A stretch of DNA of 64,000 bases from Phoronis australis (GCA_002633005.1 NMRA01000064.1:452740-516739), one strand, 5' to 3'; shown: positions 49,201 through 61,286, counted from the stretch's first letter. The notes: generated by a model from the letters alone, not told the origin. Numbers and translations: made by a program.

Positions 49201-52200
49201 TAGTAAGACCTGTAAATAATTTAGTAAGACCTGTATATAATTTAGTAAGACCTGTAAATAACATACTGTTTGTCTTGTACTTTACATGGCTCCTTGAACT
49301 GTTGTTTAAGTTAAGCTGTTGTATTTCTAGGTACAGCCAGGGAGTGTGGCTGCACAAGGCGGACTGCAAGCAGGTGATGCTGTGTTAAGAATCAACGGAC
49401 AGACAGCAGACGACATTCAGCATGATGAGGCAAAACAAATGATTGTACAGGCGGGAAACATGGTGGAGTTTATGGTTCAAAGGTATTCTCATGGTCAACA
49501 CTGTATGGATGTAATGGATTGATTCTTATTGGTTTTACTAATTAATTAAAATGCATTGAAATACACGTTTTTCTCTATTGATAATGGTTTCATTTGTCGG
49601 AGTGCTTTGTCCATGGCGCTGTTACCATGCAATTGATACAATATTACTCAGTGTTCATTGTATATTGCTCACTGGTAGTATTTCGGAAATTATGTAGGAT
49701 TAGTTTCATTTAATAACAAATACTGAGTTTTAATATAATATTGTCATAGTTGATTCGACTATCGGTCGGATTTTTCTTGCAATGTGACTGGTCACATAGA
49801 ATCTATTCATCGCCCTCCTATTAACATTTGACAATCTAAATTCTATTAATTTTTTACCTGTAAACTGTAGTTTCTTGCATGTGACTCGCTCTTGAAATAA
49901 AAGCAACTCTGTTTAGAAGCAGGGGCCAATAAGTGTCACAATGCTTTGGGAATGTTTCCATTGGTGCACCATTATTGTGAGGATAAATATTGAAGCATTT
50001 TGTGTTTTCTTCAGGGCTGGTGTGGTGATATGGAAACCAAAAGTGACTCCTATGTCAGAACTACGTCCCGAAGAACTACAGACCCACACACTTCCTGGTG
50101 AAGCGCCCCCTATCCAGAAAACGTCGTTGGCATCACGTTTTGCTACAACTGTAAGTTGTTAGATCATATTAGTTTGTGCACTAATGAGGGGAAGACGAAC
50201 ACTATTTGACTAGACTTTATTGTAATGGCTTAAGTAAAGCCCAATATGGCTGCCAAGAGGCGATGACTTCACCTCGTGGACATCAATGAAACTGAATAAC
50301 TTCAGTAACGATCAAGTGAGTTTTGGCGGTGCATGCGGGAAGTAGGGCAAGTCTTCACCAATTAACCACACAATGAGGCGGACAAGTGAAGTTTCTCTAC
50401 TACAAAGATATTAACAAAAGTTTTAGTCAGTTTACTTGTTTGTACTGTGTTAACGGCTTAGTCAAATTTCCATTATTTCCAGCCTTTAAAAGTTGAAAAA
50501 TGACAATTTTGACAATTTGCACGAAATAACTAACAAATTTCATGCTCGAAACAGTATTGTTGAAGAAATGTCTCAACGAGGACAGAGTATTTCGTTCTTT
50601 CTTTCTGGTTTAACTTGTGATGGTTCTTCTTTGAAAGTGCGTAATCAAATATTTGACATTCACCCAACAGTCAGCAAGGTATGATGGTACTAAGATTCAC
50701 CAGATTTAATGTATAGTCAAAGCACTGAAATAGTTATTCTGTGTTAAAACAAATACTGTATGGTGTAAAATTAAAATTTAAATGAAAGCGCTCTGAGGAG
50801 CGAAACTTGGCGAAATTAACAAAAAAAACACGTTCGAGAGGACAAGAAAAGATGACGAAGATGACGAATATGATGATGGTGGTGGCCTTGATGAAGAACA
50901 TCATAACATTCATATGACGAATTTAGATGTCATAAATCATTAAGAAATAGGCTGCAGTCTAGTTCAATAGAAGCTAAACCAACCTGAATGCAGCAAGAGC
51001 GCTCAACAAAGGAGCAGCGTTATCACAAAGTCTCAAATAACTCAAAAAGTAGACGTCGTAGAGAAAAATGGAAAGCATCTTCTGAAAGCCCGTTCAAAGC
51101 TCTATCTAAACTGATGGTATCGCCTAATTCCGTAAATTTTTTGAAAAAAATGAAATTTTGCGTTTTTTTTAAGAATTTCAAAGTCAAATAACTCGAAAAC
51201 GGTAAGTCTGAGAAAAAAATTGTTACTGGTCATTTGAAAGAGTATACCTCAAAGAATCCACGTGCAAAAAATCACGTCTTTTTCTCATTCCGTTTAAAAT
51301 CGCACTCCAGCACGACTGAAAATAGGTCAACATGCGCCAGATCCGCCATCTTGAAAGCAACTTCCGGTTTTTTGGCTTTGTATAATAGCATGTTATAAGA
51401 AACTAATACCTGTAAAAATTCGAAGGAATTGGTCTTATAATGCGCCCTCTAGAGGAGAAAACGTTTTTAGGCCAAAATCGAGGTGCGCATGCGCGATCGC
51501 CGATATTTCCGCCATCTTTAACCGGAAGTAAACAATTTCCGGTATACTTGTAGCAAACTTCCAGTTCATTTACTGTGCCGATTCTTAGCCTTTTACGTAA
51601 AAAATTGTAGCCTCCAGAAGCATTTGAACCTTTAAATGGAAACAAAATGGCCACCACAGCCGCCATCTTGGACCCGATTTTGACGAAAAACAATAGGCTT
51701 TTAGTACTTTTGGAAGTATGTGTTATGTGTAAATTTCGTGATGATCGGACGAAAATTGCGACCTGTATTGTGCGAACAAACAAAAAAGAAACAGTGGAAG
51801 AGCAACATACTTGGCGAAATAAATAATTAAGTTTGTTTCGTTGTGACAGACCATGAAGTACGGCAGTGAGCATGACTCTAAATATTTTTGTTTTTTTAAC
51901 AAATCTTAGCTACACCAATTGCGGCCTGACAGTAGAAATCAGAAAATAAATTATTGTACCGACTGACTGACCCATCTGAAAGCAGAGTTTCATGAGAGGG
52001 TAACAATGAATATCTGAAGTCTGCGTAGTCAATCAAGAGTTCCTTGTATGTTTGTTATCACATACACTTGTATTCTACAAATACAAATGTATTAATTATT
52101 TGATGTATGTATAGTATTGATGAAGATGGAGAGTAAAACTAATTTTGAACCTTTATACCCAGATATTGTAGGCTTGTGACCACCGCACCACCATTTTGTT

Positions 52201-55200
52201 CATCTCTAATTAATGTCTTGGACTTAATGACATCTTGTCTTCCTTAGGAGCCTTGTAAAATTGGCGTTGCCCACAATCGTGCGGCACGGCCGTTCCCAGG
52301 GTCAGGCAACAGTGGCTATGGAAACACCAAGCCAGCTGTAGTACATGCACAGTTCAACTCACCCTTTAACCTCTACTCATCACAGAACGCGAGCGACACC
52401 TATGAGAAACAGACTGAAGCTCTAGAGACAAACCTTGGAAGGTACGATTGTGTGCATAACTCTTGATATTGTTTTGGTAAAAGTTTCATAATTCTTAATG
52501 CTGAAGTGGTTTTATACAGTTTAGTTAACAGAAGGCGGAAATTGACAACGTTTAATATTTAATTGTTTCAATTTTATATTCATCTGTCATATTTGTGAGG
52601 GTTTCCAAGAATCATTTTTTTGGTTTTAATGCTATGTAGGACCTTGCAACAAGCCTGTATTTAGCCAAATGTCTACAAAACTAAAGATTTTAACTCGGTA
52701 AAGGTATGTATTTTCTGAAAGTAGAAAGGCTTTAAAATTTGGTTCTTGACTTTTTACCAACCTGCCATTAACTGCACTGCTGCAGTTTTCAGAATTATCA
52801 TTTCATTTTCGTTTTATGCAAGTTATGAGTTTTTGTGAAAGTCATAAATTCCTTATAGTGTGATAGCCTGTCATGCAAAAGTGGAACTTCTAAAACTATT
52901 CCTAAGACTGTACTGAAGACCAGTACGTGAATCATTGTCAAAACTAGACATTTTTCAAGGTTTCAACATGGATCGCTTAGAAAACAAATCCAAGATTACC
53001 GGCACCTTTGAAAATGAAACTCGTGGCCTAAACAAGACAAAATTGGACCAGATCCATGAGCACTTTGGATCTGCTGTGTGTGCAGGTTGAGGATGCAAGG
53101 TTAAGTTGTTGGTTATTACTAATTTGGCTTCTTTTCATCACGAAGCAAGGTCAACTATGGTAGTGTTATGTTGTAGTGGGATATCAATAAATCTTGTCAG
53201 GCTAATTCACTGAACAAGGCCATTTTCCTTGCTATGAGAGCACAAAAGGTTTTGGATCAAATTCTGTGTCAGTGCCAACTTAAATTAATGTAGGGAGGGA
53301 TAAACCTTTTTGCATCCCATGAGGATAGCGTGACATGTTTGTTTGAAAGTCTGCCAGATCTCTGTATCTATGGCTGTGGTTATTACAGGCGGCCTGCAGG
53401 AGGTAGGTAGAAATGAGTGGTACTATGTTTATGTTCTTATTATCCAGCGTGAAACCACTGAACAATTTACTAATTCTTAGGGCTTCACATGTAAGCACAG
53501 CTTGTTGCATTTAGTACAAGATTTGGTGAACAAGTCCAGGCACACTGGACTGACGAGTTTTGGAGAACGGTTTAACAAGCATTCACCTCGTACACATTTT
53601 AACCATTTAAAACCTTCAACTTTATTAATCGGGAATGTTGTTTGATATGCTTATTTCCAAAACTATAACTGGATACGATTTACAGCGACTATAAATCTGC
53701 GTTCCATTCGAGAAATGAACTTTTGACTCGGACAGCTTACCGCTATAAAGTTGGCCTCAACTTGTTCTTTGCTCAGATGACAAGTGATTTTGGGGTTTGC
53801 AAAGAACTGACAGTTCATTCATTTCTTCCTTGAGAACACGCTTGGCGCCCAAAATGTCAGGCCTTGGCAAGGATCTTGTAGAGTCTCGTCGTGAGCAATA
53901 ACGAACTGTCACTTTTTTTGAAGTCTGGACATGCTCTACAGTTTGACTTGTCACTTCATGTCATTGTCTGCACCAAGCCTTTTATCAAGGAATAACAACT
54001 TCAGTTCTTTGCGAGCCCAAAAATTGCCTCTCATATCAGTAATAAACAATTTGAGACAAAATTTCACAGCAGTAATTGATTTAAATCAAAAATTGTTTTT
54101 CGTCCTGGAGGGCGACTTTAAAACTGCTTTAGTATTTACAAAACTAATATGCCTCAGTTATTGGTTTAGTTTATTTTAGTAACTGCATGCTTGTAGCCTC
54201 AATATCGAGTATGATATTTGTGATAACTGTATGGTGTTCTTATTGTTTGAGGCAATGTTTAGTTGACTGGTTTGTGTTCGTGCGATATTCAAAGTCCGGT
54301 CACATACTTTCTTTACCGGTTTGCCAATGAAAAACACCTTCCCAGCATGACGTGTGAGTGATGTTCAAATAACTTGGGCTAGGTTGCATCATGCTGCCTC
54401 CTGATACTGGATAACGTTAGTTGCTGCGTAATAGCACCGAATTATTTTTCAACCATAGCAATGTGATGTGCTGTTGGGTGCTTCTTTCATTGTTGTCTGG
54501 ATTTTCAAAGTCAGCAGCACTTCCCTACCAAGTAGATAAAGAGTCCCCTAGTCCAATTAAAGTATATGATGTTTGGTAGTTTATACTTCCTGATGTCATT
54601 AACTGATGCAGCCAAGCCCTCGCATGTTGCATCTTGTTTCCAGTTTGGATGTGAATGATGATGAGGATAGTGGAGATAGTAAACCCAAGTTAACCCCCAC
54701 ACAACTCCTCCTGTTGGAGGAACAAGAAGAGAAAAAGAAAATGGCCGCTGGGAACACCAACGGCGAAGGAGAGACTGCGGGAAGGAAACAGTCTAGATCA
54801 TTTCAAATGTTACAAAGAGATTTAGATGCTGGTGTAGTTGGTATGTGATTTGTATAGAATTGTGTGAAAGAAGGGATCAAATGGGTGAAAATCAAAGCAC
54901 ACATTGAACAACTCTAGAGCACACATTGAACAACTATCAAACAGTGGCTACTGTAATTTAAATGAATCATTTCCTGTTTTGGGTTCAAAATCAAATCAGT
55001 GGTTAGACAGGTTTGTCAGGTTTTCATTCTCATGTTGAAAGTCTACATTAATTGCATGATCACCATGACAACAGCTGTTGACAAGGATTACCATAATTTT
55101 TTAAAATTTTGTTATGCTGTTAATTTGATGGCATTTGTTTGATGTGTTCCTAACTTAGCATTTTTTATTTTACCTATTTGTTGAATCAGTAAACTCTGAT

Positions 55201-58200
55201 TTAGAATTATAAAATTCCATTATCACAAGAAAACGGATCCAACTAACAGTTTTTAAAGTGGAACATGCTATGAGACTTTGTGACTGACTGAAGTGACATG
55301 TTTGGACCTGAGATAAAACATCATTTGTCATGGGGCAGGTGTTGTTCTTTCAGTTTACAGCTCATCTTCTTCTGTTTAGTGACTCATAAAATGACTCATT
55401 AAGTCAGACATGTCATTCACAAGGGCTGCAACCCCTTCATTTTGCCATCCATTTTTCCATTTGGCTGTTGCCTTGTTCTAAACATTGTTTTTATAAAGTG
55501 CATGTGTTGTGCACAGTAGTTCTTCACTTATTTAACTCACAATATGGCCGACAAGTGAAATTCTATTTTTTCACGTTTCCACAAAGAAAATTTTAACATG
55601 GTTTGTTCTGTGTAGATGTCATAAAACAATTTCTGGTAAATTTTTCATTATTTGCAGTATAGTAATCATCCTTTGAAAAATTAAAAAATTGTAATTTTGG
55701 CAATTATTTTTGTGCAAAATGAGTGGAGAATTACCATTTGGTTTGCTGTGAGTATTCATATTGAATACATGTAGTGTAGTGTGACAACTGATAGCCACAT
55801 GTGACAATCACTCATTCGTTCCTGCAATAGAACATGAGATGATTACAACTGTTGTGCTTCTATTTCAGGAAGTAATGAACAAAGCTAGTTACTGTGTGCA
55901 TAGTGGTCATTACTTGATAAAATGTGAGATTTGGGCTTGTTGATATGTTGATTTTACTAAGCATCAGTTTTGGACTCGGTAAAAATATTTTATTCTAAGC
56001 CCCGTTTACATGATGGTGTTTACCCCTGAGTGTATAGTTACATCCCAGTGTATATTTACGTACGGTATGTAGTTTTGCCATATAAACGTAAGTACAATTG
56101 GGTGTAAAGCTACACTCGGGTGAATAATTACACCACCTCCAGAGGTCGTGTAAATGTAAATTAAACACACGTGCAAATGTACACCTGGCGCATGTGAACG
56201 CGATTTAAATTTATGCACGGGTGTAAAAAGCAAGATCAATCCACCAAATGTGCCACTACAACATTGTTTCTGTGATCTCATCGTTTCTTAAAACAACACT
56301 ACTTCCTTTTAAATGTTCAGAAGATCCTCTGTGGTATGGTATGGTCTTTTATTGAAATTCTGCTGCTGCCGCTGCTGCCGTCGCCGCTGCTGCTGCTTCT
56401 CCTCCTGTTGCTGGTCCTGCTGCTGGATGAAACTTTCACGTTTTTTTATGACACGGTTTAAGTGGATATGCACCATCCCTAAGAGGTGCGTCAGACATGC
56501 TTATAATAATAACTTCATTAGGACAATTCAGCTTTTCGGTTCACTTTTGCAAAAGTTTATTGTTCACTGTGAATGCTGAATTTCCAACGCATCGTGAACG
56601 CTACCCTGTCAAGCCATCTTGTGTTTATATCACCGATACAATAATTAGTGACAGTAAACACACACCAAAAATAATCGAATACTAGAACCATGTTTTTGAA
56701 ACAAAAATCGCGAACAATATTTTGGATGCGATTTTTCATGTGCTACTTCCATAAGTACCACTACTGGACCGCTGCATTGGGAAATCCCTAATTTATCATT
56801 CAGGTGGTGGCCTTATGAAAATTTTGCGCATAATGACTTATCAAGTAATCGCTATGACTGAGCTAACTCCAGGTATACATTGAGAACAGGATAACACGTG
56901 CTTTCGCAACTCTTGCCACGTTACGAACAGTGCATTTACCAATTATACTATACGCATACATAACGATTTGACTCCAATCTGTCAGGTGGATTGTTTTATT
57001 GGTTTGTAATACATTCGAGGAATACTTGGCAAATGAGTAGGCCCACAGAACTGTTGAACGGGATTTGCCGTTGAACAATTTTCAAACCACCCTTCGTGTT
57101 TAAAATTTTCATTATTAAATGCATTTTGCCACCACTTCATCGATTGTTCCTAATATATTCACACTTGCTGTTTGCGACAGAGTTCCATATCAAGTCTATG
57201 GGGATCGATACTCGATCCTCAGAACTACCCGGATTTAAGGCATTGTTCTAGAAGAATTTTCTCTTTACTTGCCAACGTTGCTCGTGTCAACTTTGTAGCG
57301 AAATGTATAGAGTACTGAGCGCAAACATAGCATTCCATTTTCTCCATACGAATGCGATGTAAATTTACATTTCACACCCGGGTATAGATTTGTGTATGGT
57401 GTATATTTTCGTACGAGTGTAAAAGTGCTGCATATAAACGGGGCTCTGTGTATTGTCCTTTCAGTTCTTTTCCTTTGGATCATTTTTGTGAATATTGTAC
57501 TGTGTATTTCTTGATTGTAATTATTCTATGGTAAATCTTCATAAATTTGGGAGAAAAAGAAAATTTGTTATGTGAAATATTTTAGGAAGAAAATTTTTCT
57601 TCATTTCAACACATGCTGTCGGCAAACAAAAAATGGTGAAGTTCTGAGCAATTTTCGACTCGAAGAACGTTTTTGAAAAATAGACACAAATTACAGTTTT
57701 GGAAAACTTTGTTTCCATTCTAGTTTCAAGAAATGTTACTGTGTTTAACACTTCCTTTTCTGTGTATTTCATTATTGTGAATCAGAAGATAGGTATTCCT
57801 CAACTGTACACCCATTGTGTGTTGAAGTGTTACTCTTTGTTGATGACAGGTAACATGCCTGGCGGGATGCGACCTGTGCAGGCCCCCCAGTGCAAGCCTC
57901 ACTGGGAGGATAACATACAACACGCCCCCACTCAGACATGCGCCATCTGTGGCATGGTGGTCGCGTATGTATTCTGTGTGACTTGATGAGGCGACTTCTG
58001 TGTCAGGTTGACATCTGAACCCAATTAATGATGCTTTTGAATTTAATCACTACTCAATACAAAGTTATGCATTACTCAGGGTAATGTTTTCTAAGTTTGT
58101 GATTGAAGTGACAAGATGTTGGTGAAGACTGATGTCAAGTTCATAGTTTGGTCATTTAATGCACTGTAAGCAGCAAGACAGGAAATGGGTTAGTTTGGTG

Positions 58201-60952
58201 GTTGAAAGCTAGATGGCGTTATTGAATAATAGTTGAATTCAAGATGTGGTTCAGATGACAACTTCACGTAGAACATGTGTAGTTTGAGGAGCATGCAGTA
58301 ACTCTAGGTGTGAGTGCATGAGAGGGTTTACTGAAGTAATGCATTATTTGTTATGGCTTGCTTTGTTTTGAAGCTGATCGACCGTTGGGAATGCGCTCTG
58401 TTCAAGCCCCTCAGCCGAAGCCTCCTGGTGAGAAGACTCAGATACCTCAACAAACGTGTTCAATTTGTGGCATGCTCGTTGCGTATGTAATTTCTTGTTC
58501 GTTCTTTCCCGACATGAAGTTAATTATATTGCTTCTCAATATTACAATCTGTTGCAGTCGACCAGAGCACTTAGCTTCTTTTAATGATTGGTTGCGAACT
58601 GTATGATGGTTTTCAAGCCACTCAAAAAGAGAATCTTTATTGGCTTTTTCAAATGTACAAAATTCTTAGCGATTATATAGGTACTGGTTGACATGTACAA
58701 ATCACATGTGTGCTTCTTCTTTCTACTATTAATGCGTGTCCAACTACGTTCAAAATGTCACATTATTTGCGAACGCTTGGACCTGGGAATTGGGCTGTAA
58801 TTATTTGTGGAACAAACATGTTAATTATTTTTAAGAGAAGATGAATGTTTGGTAACAAGTTTCAGTTTATTCGGATTAAAGCATCATTAGTAGAATTGTA
58901 GTTATTTGTCAACCAAGTTTTGTTTTACGTTCTTACAGCATGTGTGGCCCTATTGTGGACAGTTTTTTATATGCATCGGCATTTTACAACCTTCTGTTTG
59001 TGTGGGAATGCAGTTGCTTGTGTTTGTGTTTGTGTTACTGTCGTAGGGACACTCAACATAACATGTCCCCTGTATAGCCAGTCTATGAGAATACGGTACC
59101 CTTGTGTTTACTTTAAGTGAGTGTTTGTGTCACTAATTATGAAGGAGGCTAGTAAAGGCAAAAATTTGTTCATTCATATTTTTAGCTTTTTCTTGATTAT
59201 AATAAGGATACCATTTTATTAGGGTGTTCTAATGTCAAAATACCAATATTAGGACTATTTTCAACATATCTAACATTGTTACATAATATCTTTAAAAGTG
59301 CCAGAATTTTTGTTTAGAGTTCTTGTTTGTTGCCGAGCACGTACCCATGTGCAGCCCGGGGTCACATTCCAAAAAAACTAAGACAAATCTTAAATTTTAA
59401 TAAAACGTTAAAAGAAAGTGATCTTAAGACCTTGATATAAGCCTTGTCTTAATTTTGACTCTCGTACCAGATGTGGAAGTTCCAAAGTTTGGAAGTTAAG
59501 ACAAATCTTACACTAAGTACAAAACGAACTTCATTCAGTTTCTTGGAATGGATCACAGGTACTTAATTTACAAAATCTTTGACACCACAATATTCCCATT
59601 GTAGGGGTGTCTTTGTGAAAGTGCGAGGCATGGCAATGCATGCTGACTGTCTAAGATGTGCAAAGTGTCGTAAGAGTCTCAAACATCAAGGTAAGGCTCT
59701 GGCTTACATATATTATGCGTACATTGAATACATCTAGGGTGTTTGTAAACGTTCTTGATCTCCTAGCTTGGGTGGATTTAGGGTGGTCTGAGGGGGCATG
59801 GCCTAAAAACAAAACGCATTGCAACATGGGTCTTCTACTAGAAAACTTAAACCAATTTATGACAACATTGTATTTACATTTATACTAAGTCCGACGTTTC
59901 AATAGTAAGTTTGTCCATCATAATCAAGGAAATAGAAAACCAAATAAAGTGCCACAGCTAATTTCCATGACCATTATAGACTTATTTACTTTATAAATAT
60001 AAACACAATATGTTATCGCCAATCATTCTGTTTCTACTGCTAATTTGGCCAAAAACCAACATGGTGAATCTATAACGAGTATTATCGTACACCTATTTCA
60101 CACAGAGTACTTTCATAGAAAAAGTGCAATTGGTAAAAAATCTGAACATAAACAGACACTCAGAAAATTGTGGTGGGCCTAGTTCCTTTTTGCATGGTTT
60201 GTATTGTGCAACAATTCCTGGTAAAATTTTGATGTACTGTCAGCCTTTCAAAAGTAGAAAATGACATATTTGAGTATTTTTGTAGAGAAATTGGATTAAG
60301 TGAAAACAAAAAATAAACATTAACCTATAAATAAGGTTGCTGTACTCTCATAAGTTAGTATCAAGGTTACTATTTTCTGAGACAAAGTACAATGCCTTGG
60401 CCAAATCTGTGAAATCTTATTTCGAGTCATGAAAGGAATCCTGCGTTGAAATAGCATAATTATATGAATAGTTCATGAAAAGTGCACGATTTGGTTTTTG
60501 AATTTTGAAATAGAACAAGAAATATTATTTTTACAACCTAAAACATTTTTTTAACATTACATAATTATGTTCTTCATTAATTCTGCTTATGTGCAACATA
60601 ATTGGGCCAATTACCAAATGGCAAGGCAGAGTTGGATTTTGAGGTAAACCAGGTGTCATCTTGGCATGTGAGATTGTGAACCCTTTCAGTTCCTCTCATT
60701 TATGTCTAAAATGATAAGCTGTGGCAAATCCTTTCTTCTCACAACTTCTTGACTGAAAATTTCATCTGCTGTTGGGAGGATTAGTTCCCACAATGCACCA
60801 GTCAAACACTTTCTTCATTGGCCTCCCTAACCTTTCCGTGTTATATTCCCACAGGTTACTTCTGGGTGGAGGATAAAATGTACTGCGAGCAGCATGCCAA
60901 GGAGTTAACTCAACCTGCTCCTGACATGGTGGCTACTGCAGTCTACAACTAG
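40131..60952 (+). CDS. PDLIM1/PDLIM3/PDLIM4: ALP-family PDZ-ZM-LIM gene (PDLIM1/3/4 type), spliced
   Basis: Coding exons: 40131-40241, 49331-49482, 50015-50150, 52248-52441, 54644-54840, then either 57850-57964 or 58374-58482, then 59605-59690 and 60855-60952. All junctions are GT/AG and phases close to 362 aa (first alternative) or 360 aa. Domains: PDZ 1-88 (SWGFRLQGG loop), IWKPKVTP just after it, ZM motif about 164-188 ([14 protein letters not shown]), an acidic/Lys-rich helical stretch 198-264 (LLLLEEQEEKKK), and one LIM domain 294-344 with the pattern C-x2-C-x16-H-x2-C-x2-C-x2-C-x17-C-x2-H. The tail ends VATAVYN. Length and order match ALP/CLP36/RIL proteins, which link alpha-actinin to actin structures at Z-discs and stress fibres. 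Unusual: Ser18 where most relatives have Pro in the PWGF loop. It is transcribed away from the Enigma-type paralogue. Confidence 0.93.
45641..46102. mobile_element. MITE-like element with GCCCTTTCATACTA ends
   Basis: GCCCTTTCATACTA at 45641-45654 is exactly inverted at 46089-46102. The inside repeats GTATGAACGGTCAACTCC-like motifs. It has no coding capacity. The target duplication is unclear because both flanks are A/T runs. Confidence 0.65.
47823..47843. repeat. Poly-G run with an undetermined base
   Basis: A run of about 18 G is interrupted by N at 47841. The true length of the homopolymer is uncertain. Confidence 0.9.
49195..49260 (+). repeat. 21-bp minisatellite next to the ALP PDZ exon
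   Basis: Three copies of AATTTAGTAAGACCTGTAAAT, about 70 bp before the acceptor of the second PDZ exon. It is intronic, and in frame it would read NNLVRPV. Confidence 0.85.
49331..49482 (+). CDS. ALP PDZ exon 2
   Basis: This 152-nt exon follows TATTTCTAG and reads VQPGSVAAQGGLQAGDAVLR, then INGQTADDIQHDEAKQMIVQ and AGNMVEFMVQR. Exit is phase 2. It aligns end to end with the Enigma exon at 24129-23978. Confidence 0.95.
50015..50150 (+). CDS. ALP exon: post-PDZ linker
   Basis: This 136-nt exon follows TTTTCTTCAG and reads AGVVIWKPKVTPMSELRPEE, then LQTHTLPGEAPPIQKTSLAS RFATT, with a GTAAGT donor. The WKPxVTP motif directly after the PDZ is a family hallmark. Entry is phase 2, exit phase 0. 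Confidence 0.92.
50151..52247. other. ALP intron 3
   Basis: Holds about 1 kb of non-coding, probably repetitive sequence (about 50790-51850) with several CCGCCATCTT motifs. The 156-codon minus-strand open frame there has no recognisable domain. No exon seen. Confidence 0.45.
52248..52441 (+). CDS. ALP exon with ZM motif
   Basis: This 194-nt exon follows CTTCCTTAG and reads EPCKIGVAHNRAARPFPGSG, then [20 protein letters not shown] and SDTYEKQTEALETNLG. The QFNSPFNLYS core is the ZM motif shared with the Enigma exon at 18046-17545. Entry is phase 0, exit phase 2. Confidence 0.94.
52442..54643. other. ALP intron 4
   Basis: No exon seen. Holds copy 3 of the dispersed repeat at about 53683-53915. 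Confidence 0.5.
53683..53915 (+). repeat. Dispersed repeat family, copy 3
   Basis: It begins GCGACTATAAATCTGCGTTC and includes CCGCTATAAAGTTGGCCTCA, CAGATGACAAGTGATTTTGG and CAAAGAACTGACAGTTCATT. It matches copies near 15740 and 30659. Confidence 0.55.
54644..54840 (+). CDS. ALP exon: charged linker
   Basis: This 197-nt exon follows TTGTTTCCAG and reads LDVNDDEDSGDSKPKLTPTQ, then LLLLEEQEEKKKMAAGNTNG and a Ser/Arg-rich end FQMLQRDLDAGVV. It includes a likely short helix rich in Glu/Lys. The Ser-Phe-x2-Leu-Gln stretch before the LIM resembles vertebrate ALP proteins. Entry is phase 2, exit phase 1. Confidence 0.92.
54841..57849. other. ALP intron 5
   Basis: Contains the inverted-end element at 55998-57445 and a 22-bp direct duplication near 54894-54937. 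No exon seen. Confidence 0.5.
55998..57445. mobile_element. Element with AGCCCCGTTTA inverted ends, possibly PIF/Harbinger-like
   Basis: AGCCCCGTTTACATG at 55998 is repeated inverted at 57445 (AGCCCCGTTTATATG on the other strand), one mismatch in 15. Flanking triplets are CTA and CTG, compatible with a 3-bp target duplication. On the minus strand near 56490-56309 a short frame reads KKRESFIQQQDQQQEEKQQQ, rich in Gln/Arg, and an overlapping frame has GAYPLKP, reminiscent of Harbinger DDE transposases. This is weak; no intact transposase is present. Confidence 0.5.
57850..57964 (+). CDS. ALP alternative exon 6a: start of LIM
   Basis: This 115-nt exon follows TGATGACAG and reads NMPGGMRPVQAPQCKPHWED, then NIQHAPTQTCAICGMVV. 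It ends in GC before GTATGTAT. It carries Cys294 and Cys297 of the LIM. Entry is phase 1, exit phase 2. It is clearly similar to 58374-58482. Confidence 0.9.
58374..58482 (+). CDS. ALP alternative exon 6b: start of LIM
   Basis: This 109-nt exon follows TTTTGAAG and reads DRPLGMRSVQAPQPKPPGEK, then TQIPQQTCSICGMLV. It ends in GC before GTATGTAA. It has the same phases, layout and Cys pair as 6a. Splicing 6a to 6b gives GCC TGA, an immediate stop, so only one of the two can be used per mRNA. Confidence 0.9.
58483..59604. other. ALP intron 6
   Basis: AT-rich, no exon or recognisable repeat seen. Confidence 0.5.
59605..59690 (+). CDS. ALP exon: LIM middle
   Basis: This 86-nt exon follows CCATTGTAG and reads GVFVKVRGMAMHADCLRCAK then CRKSLKHQ, with a GTAAGG donor. 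It supplies His314 and Cys317, 320 and 323. Entry is phase 2, exit phase 1. Confidence 0.94.
59691..60854. other. ALP intron 7
   Basis: AT-rich, no exon or recognisable repeat seen. Confidence 0.5.
60855..60952 (+). CDS. ALP last exon: LIM end and C-terminus
   Basis: This 98-nt exon follows ATTCCCACAG and reads YFWVEDKMYCEQHAKELTQP then APDMVATAVYN and TAG. It completes the LIM with Cys341 and His344. The tail resembles that of PDLIM1-type proteins. Confidence 0.94.
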
Positions 60953-61286
60953 ACAACTAGTGATCCGGTGCACAGGGTCATCTGCTGGCAAGGGGATATA
61001 ACTACTACTAATTGGCATCAGAAACCTTGTACAAGGCTGTGTTGGGAGAAGGGTTAAGGGGGTTGTTTCAGTTATGTTTTGCCTTCAGGAATTGTTATTT
61101 GCAAGTGAATATCATACAGCAAGTGTAAAACTTAGCTGAATTAACTGCAATCACTTGACCAGATACCTGGAAGTGCTAATGAAGTGTGTTCACCTGTGCT
61201 GAAGCTGTATGGTTGCTTTGGCTTTATTTGCTGTTGGTTATTGTTATTTATAATGCATTTTTACTTTTTAGTTATACTTTAGTTAT

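Larger units (their letters stand above)
40242..49330. other. ALP intron 1 (9.1 kb)
   Basis: No exon seen. It holds a related piece of the 355-475 repeat (near 42480), a MITE-like element (45641-46102), a G-run with an N (47823-47843) and a 21-bp minisatellite (49195-49260). Confidence 0.55.

Noticed and set aside
51403-51873. 156-codon minus-strand open frame
   Set aside because: Composition and CCGCCATCTT-type motifs suggest non-coding repeat sequence in an ALP intron; no recognisable domain and no splice partners.
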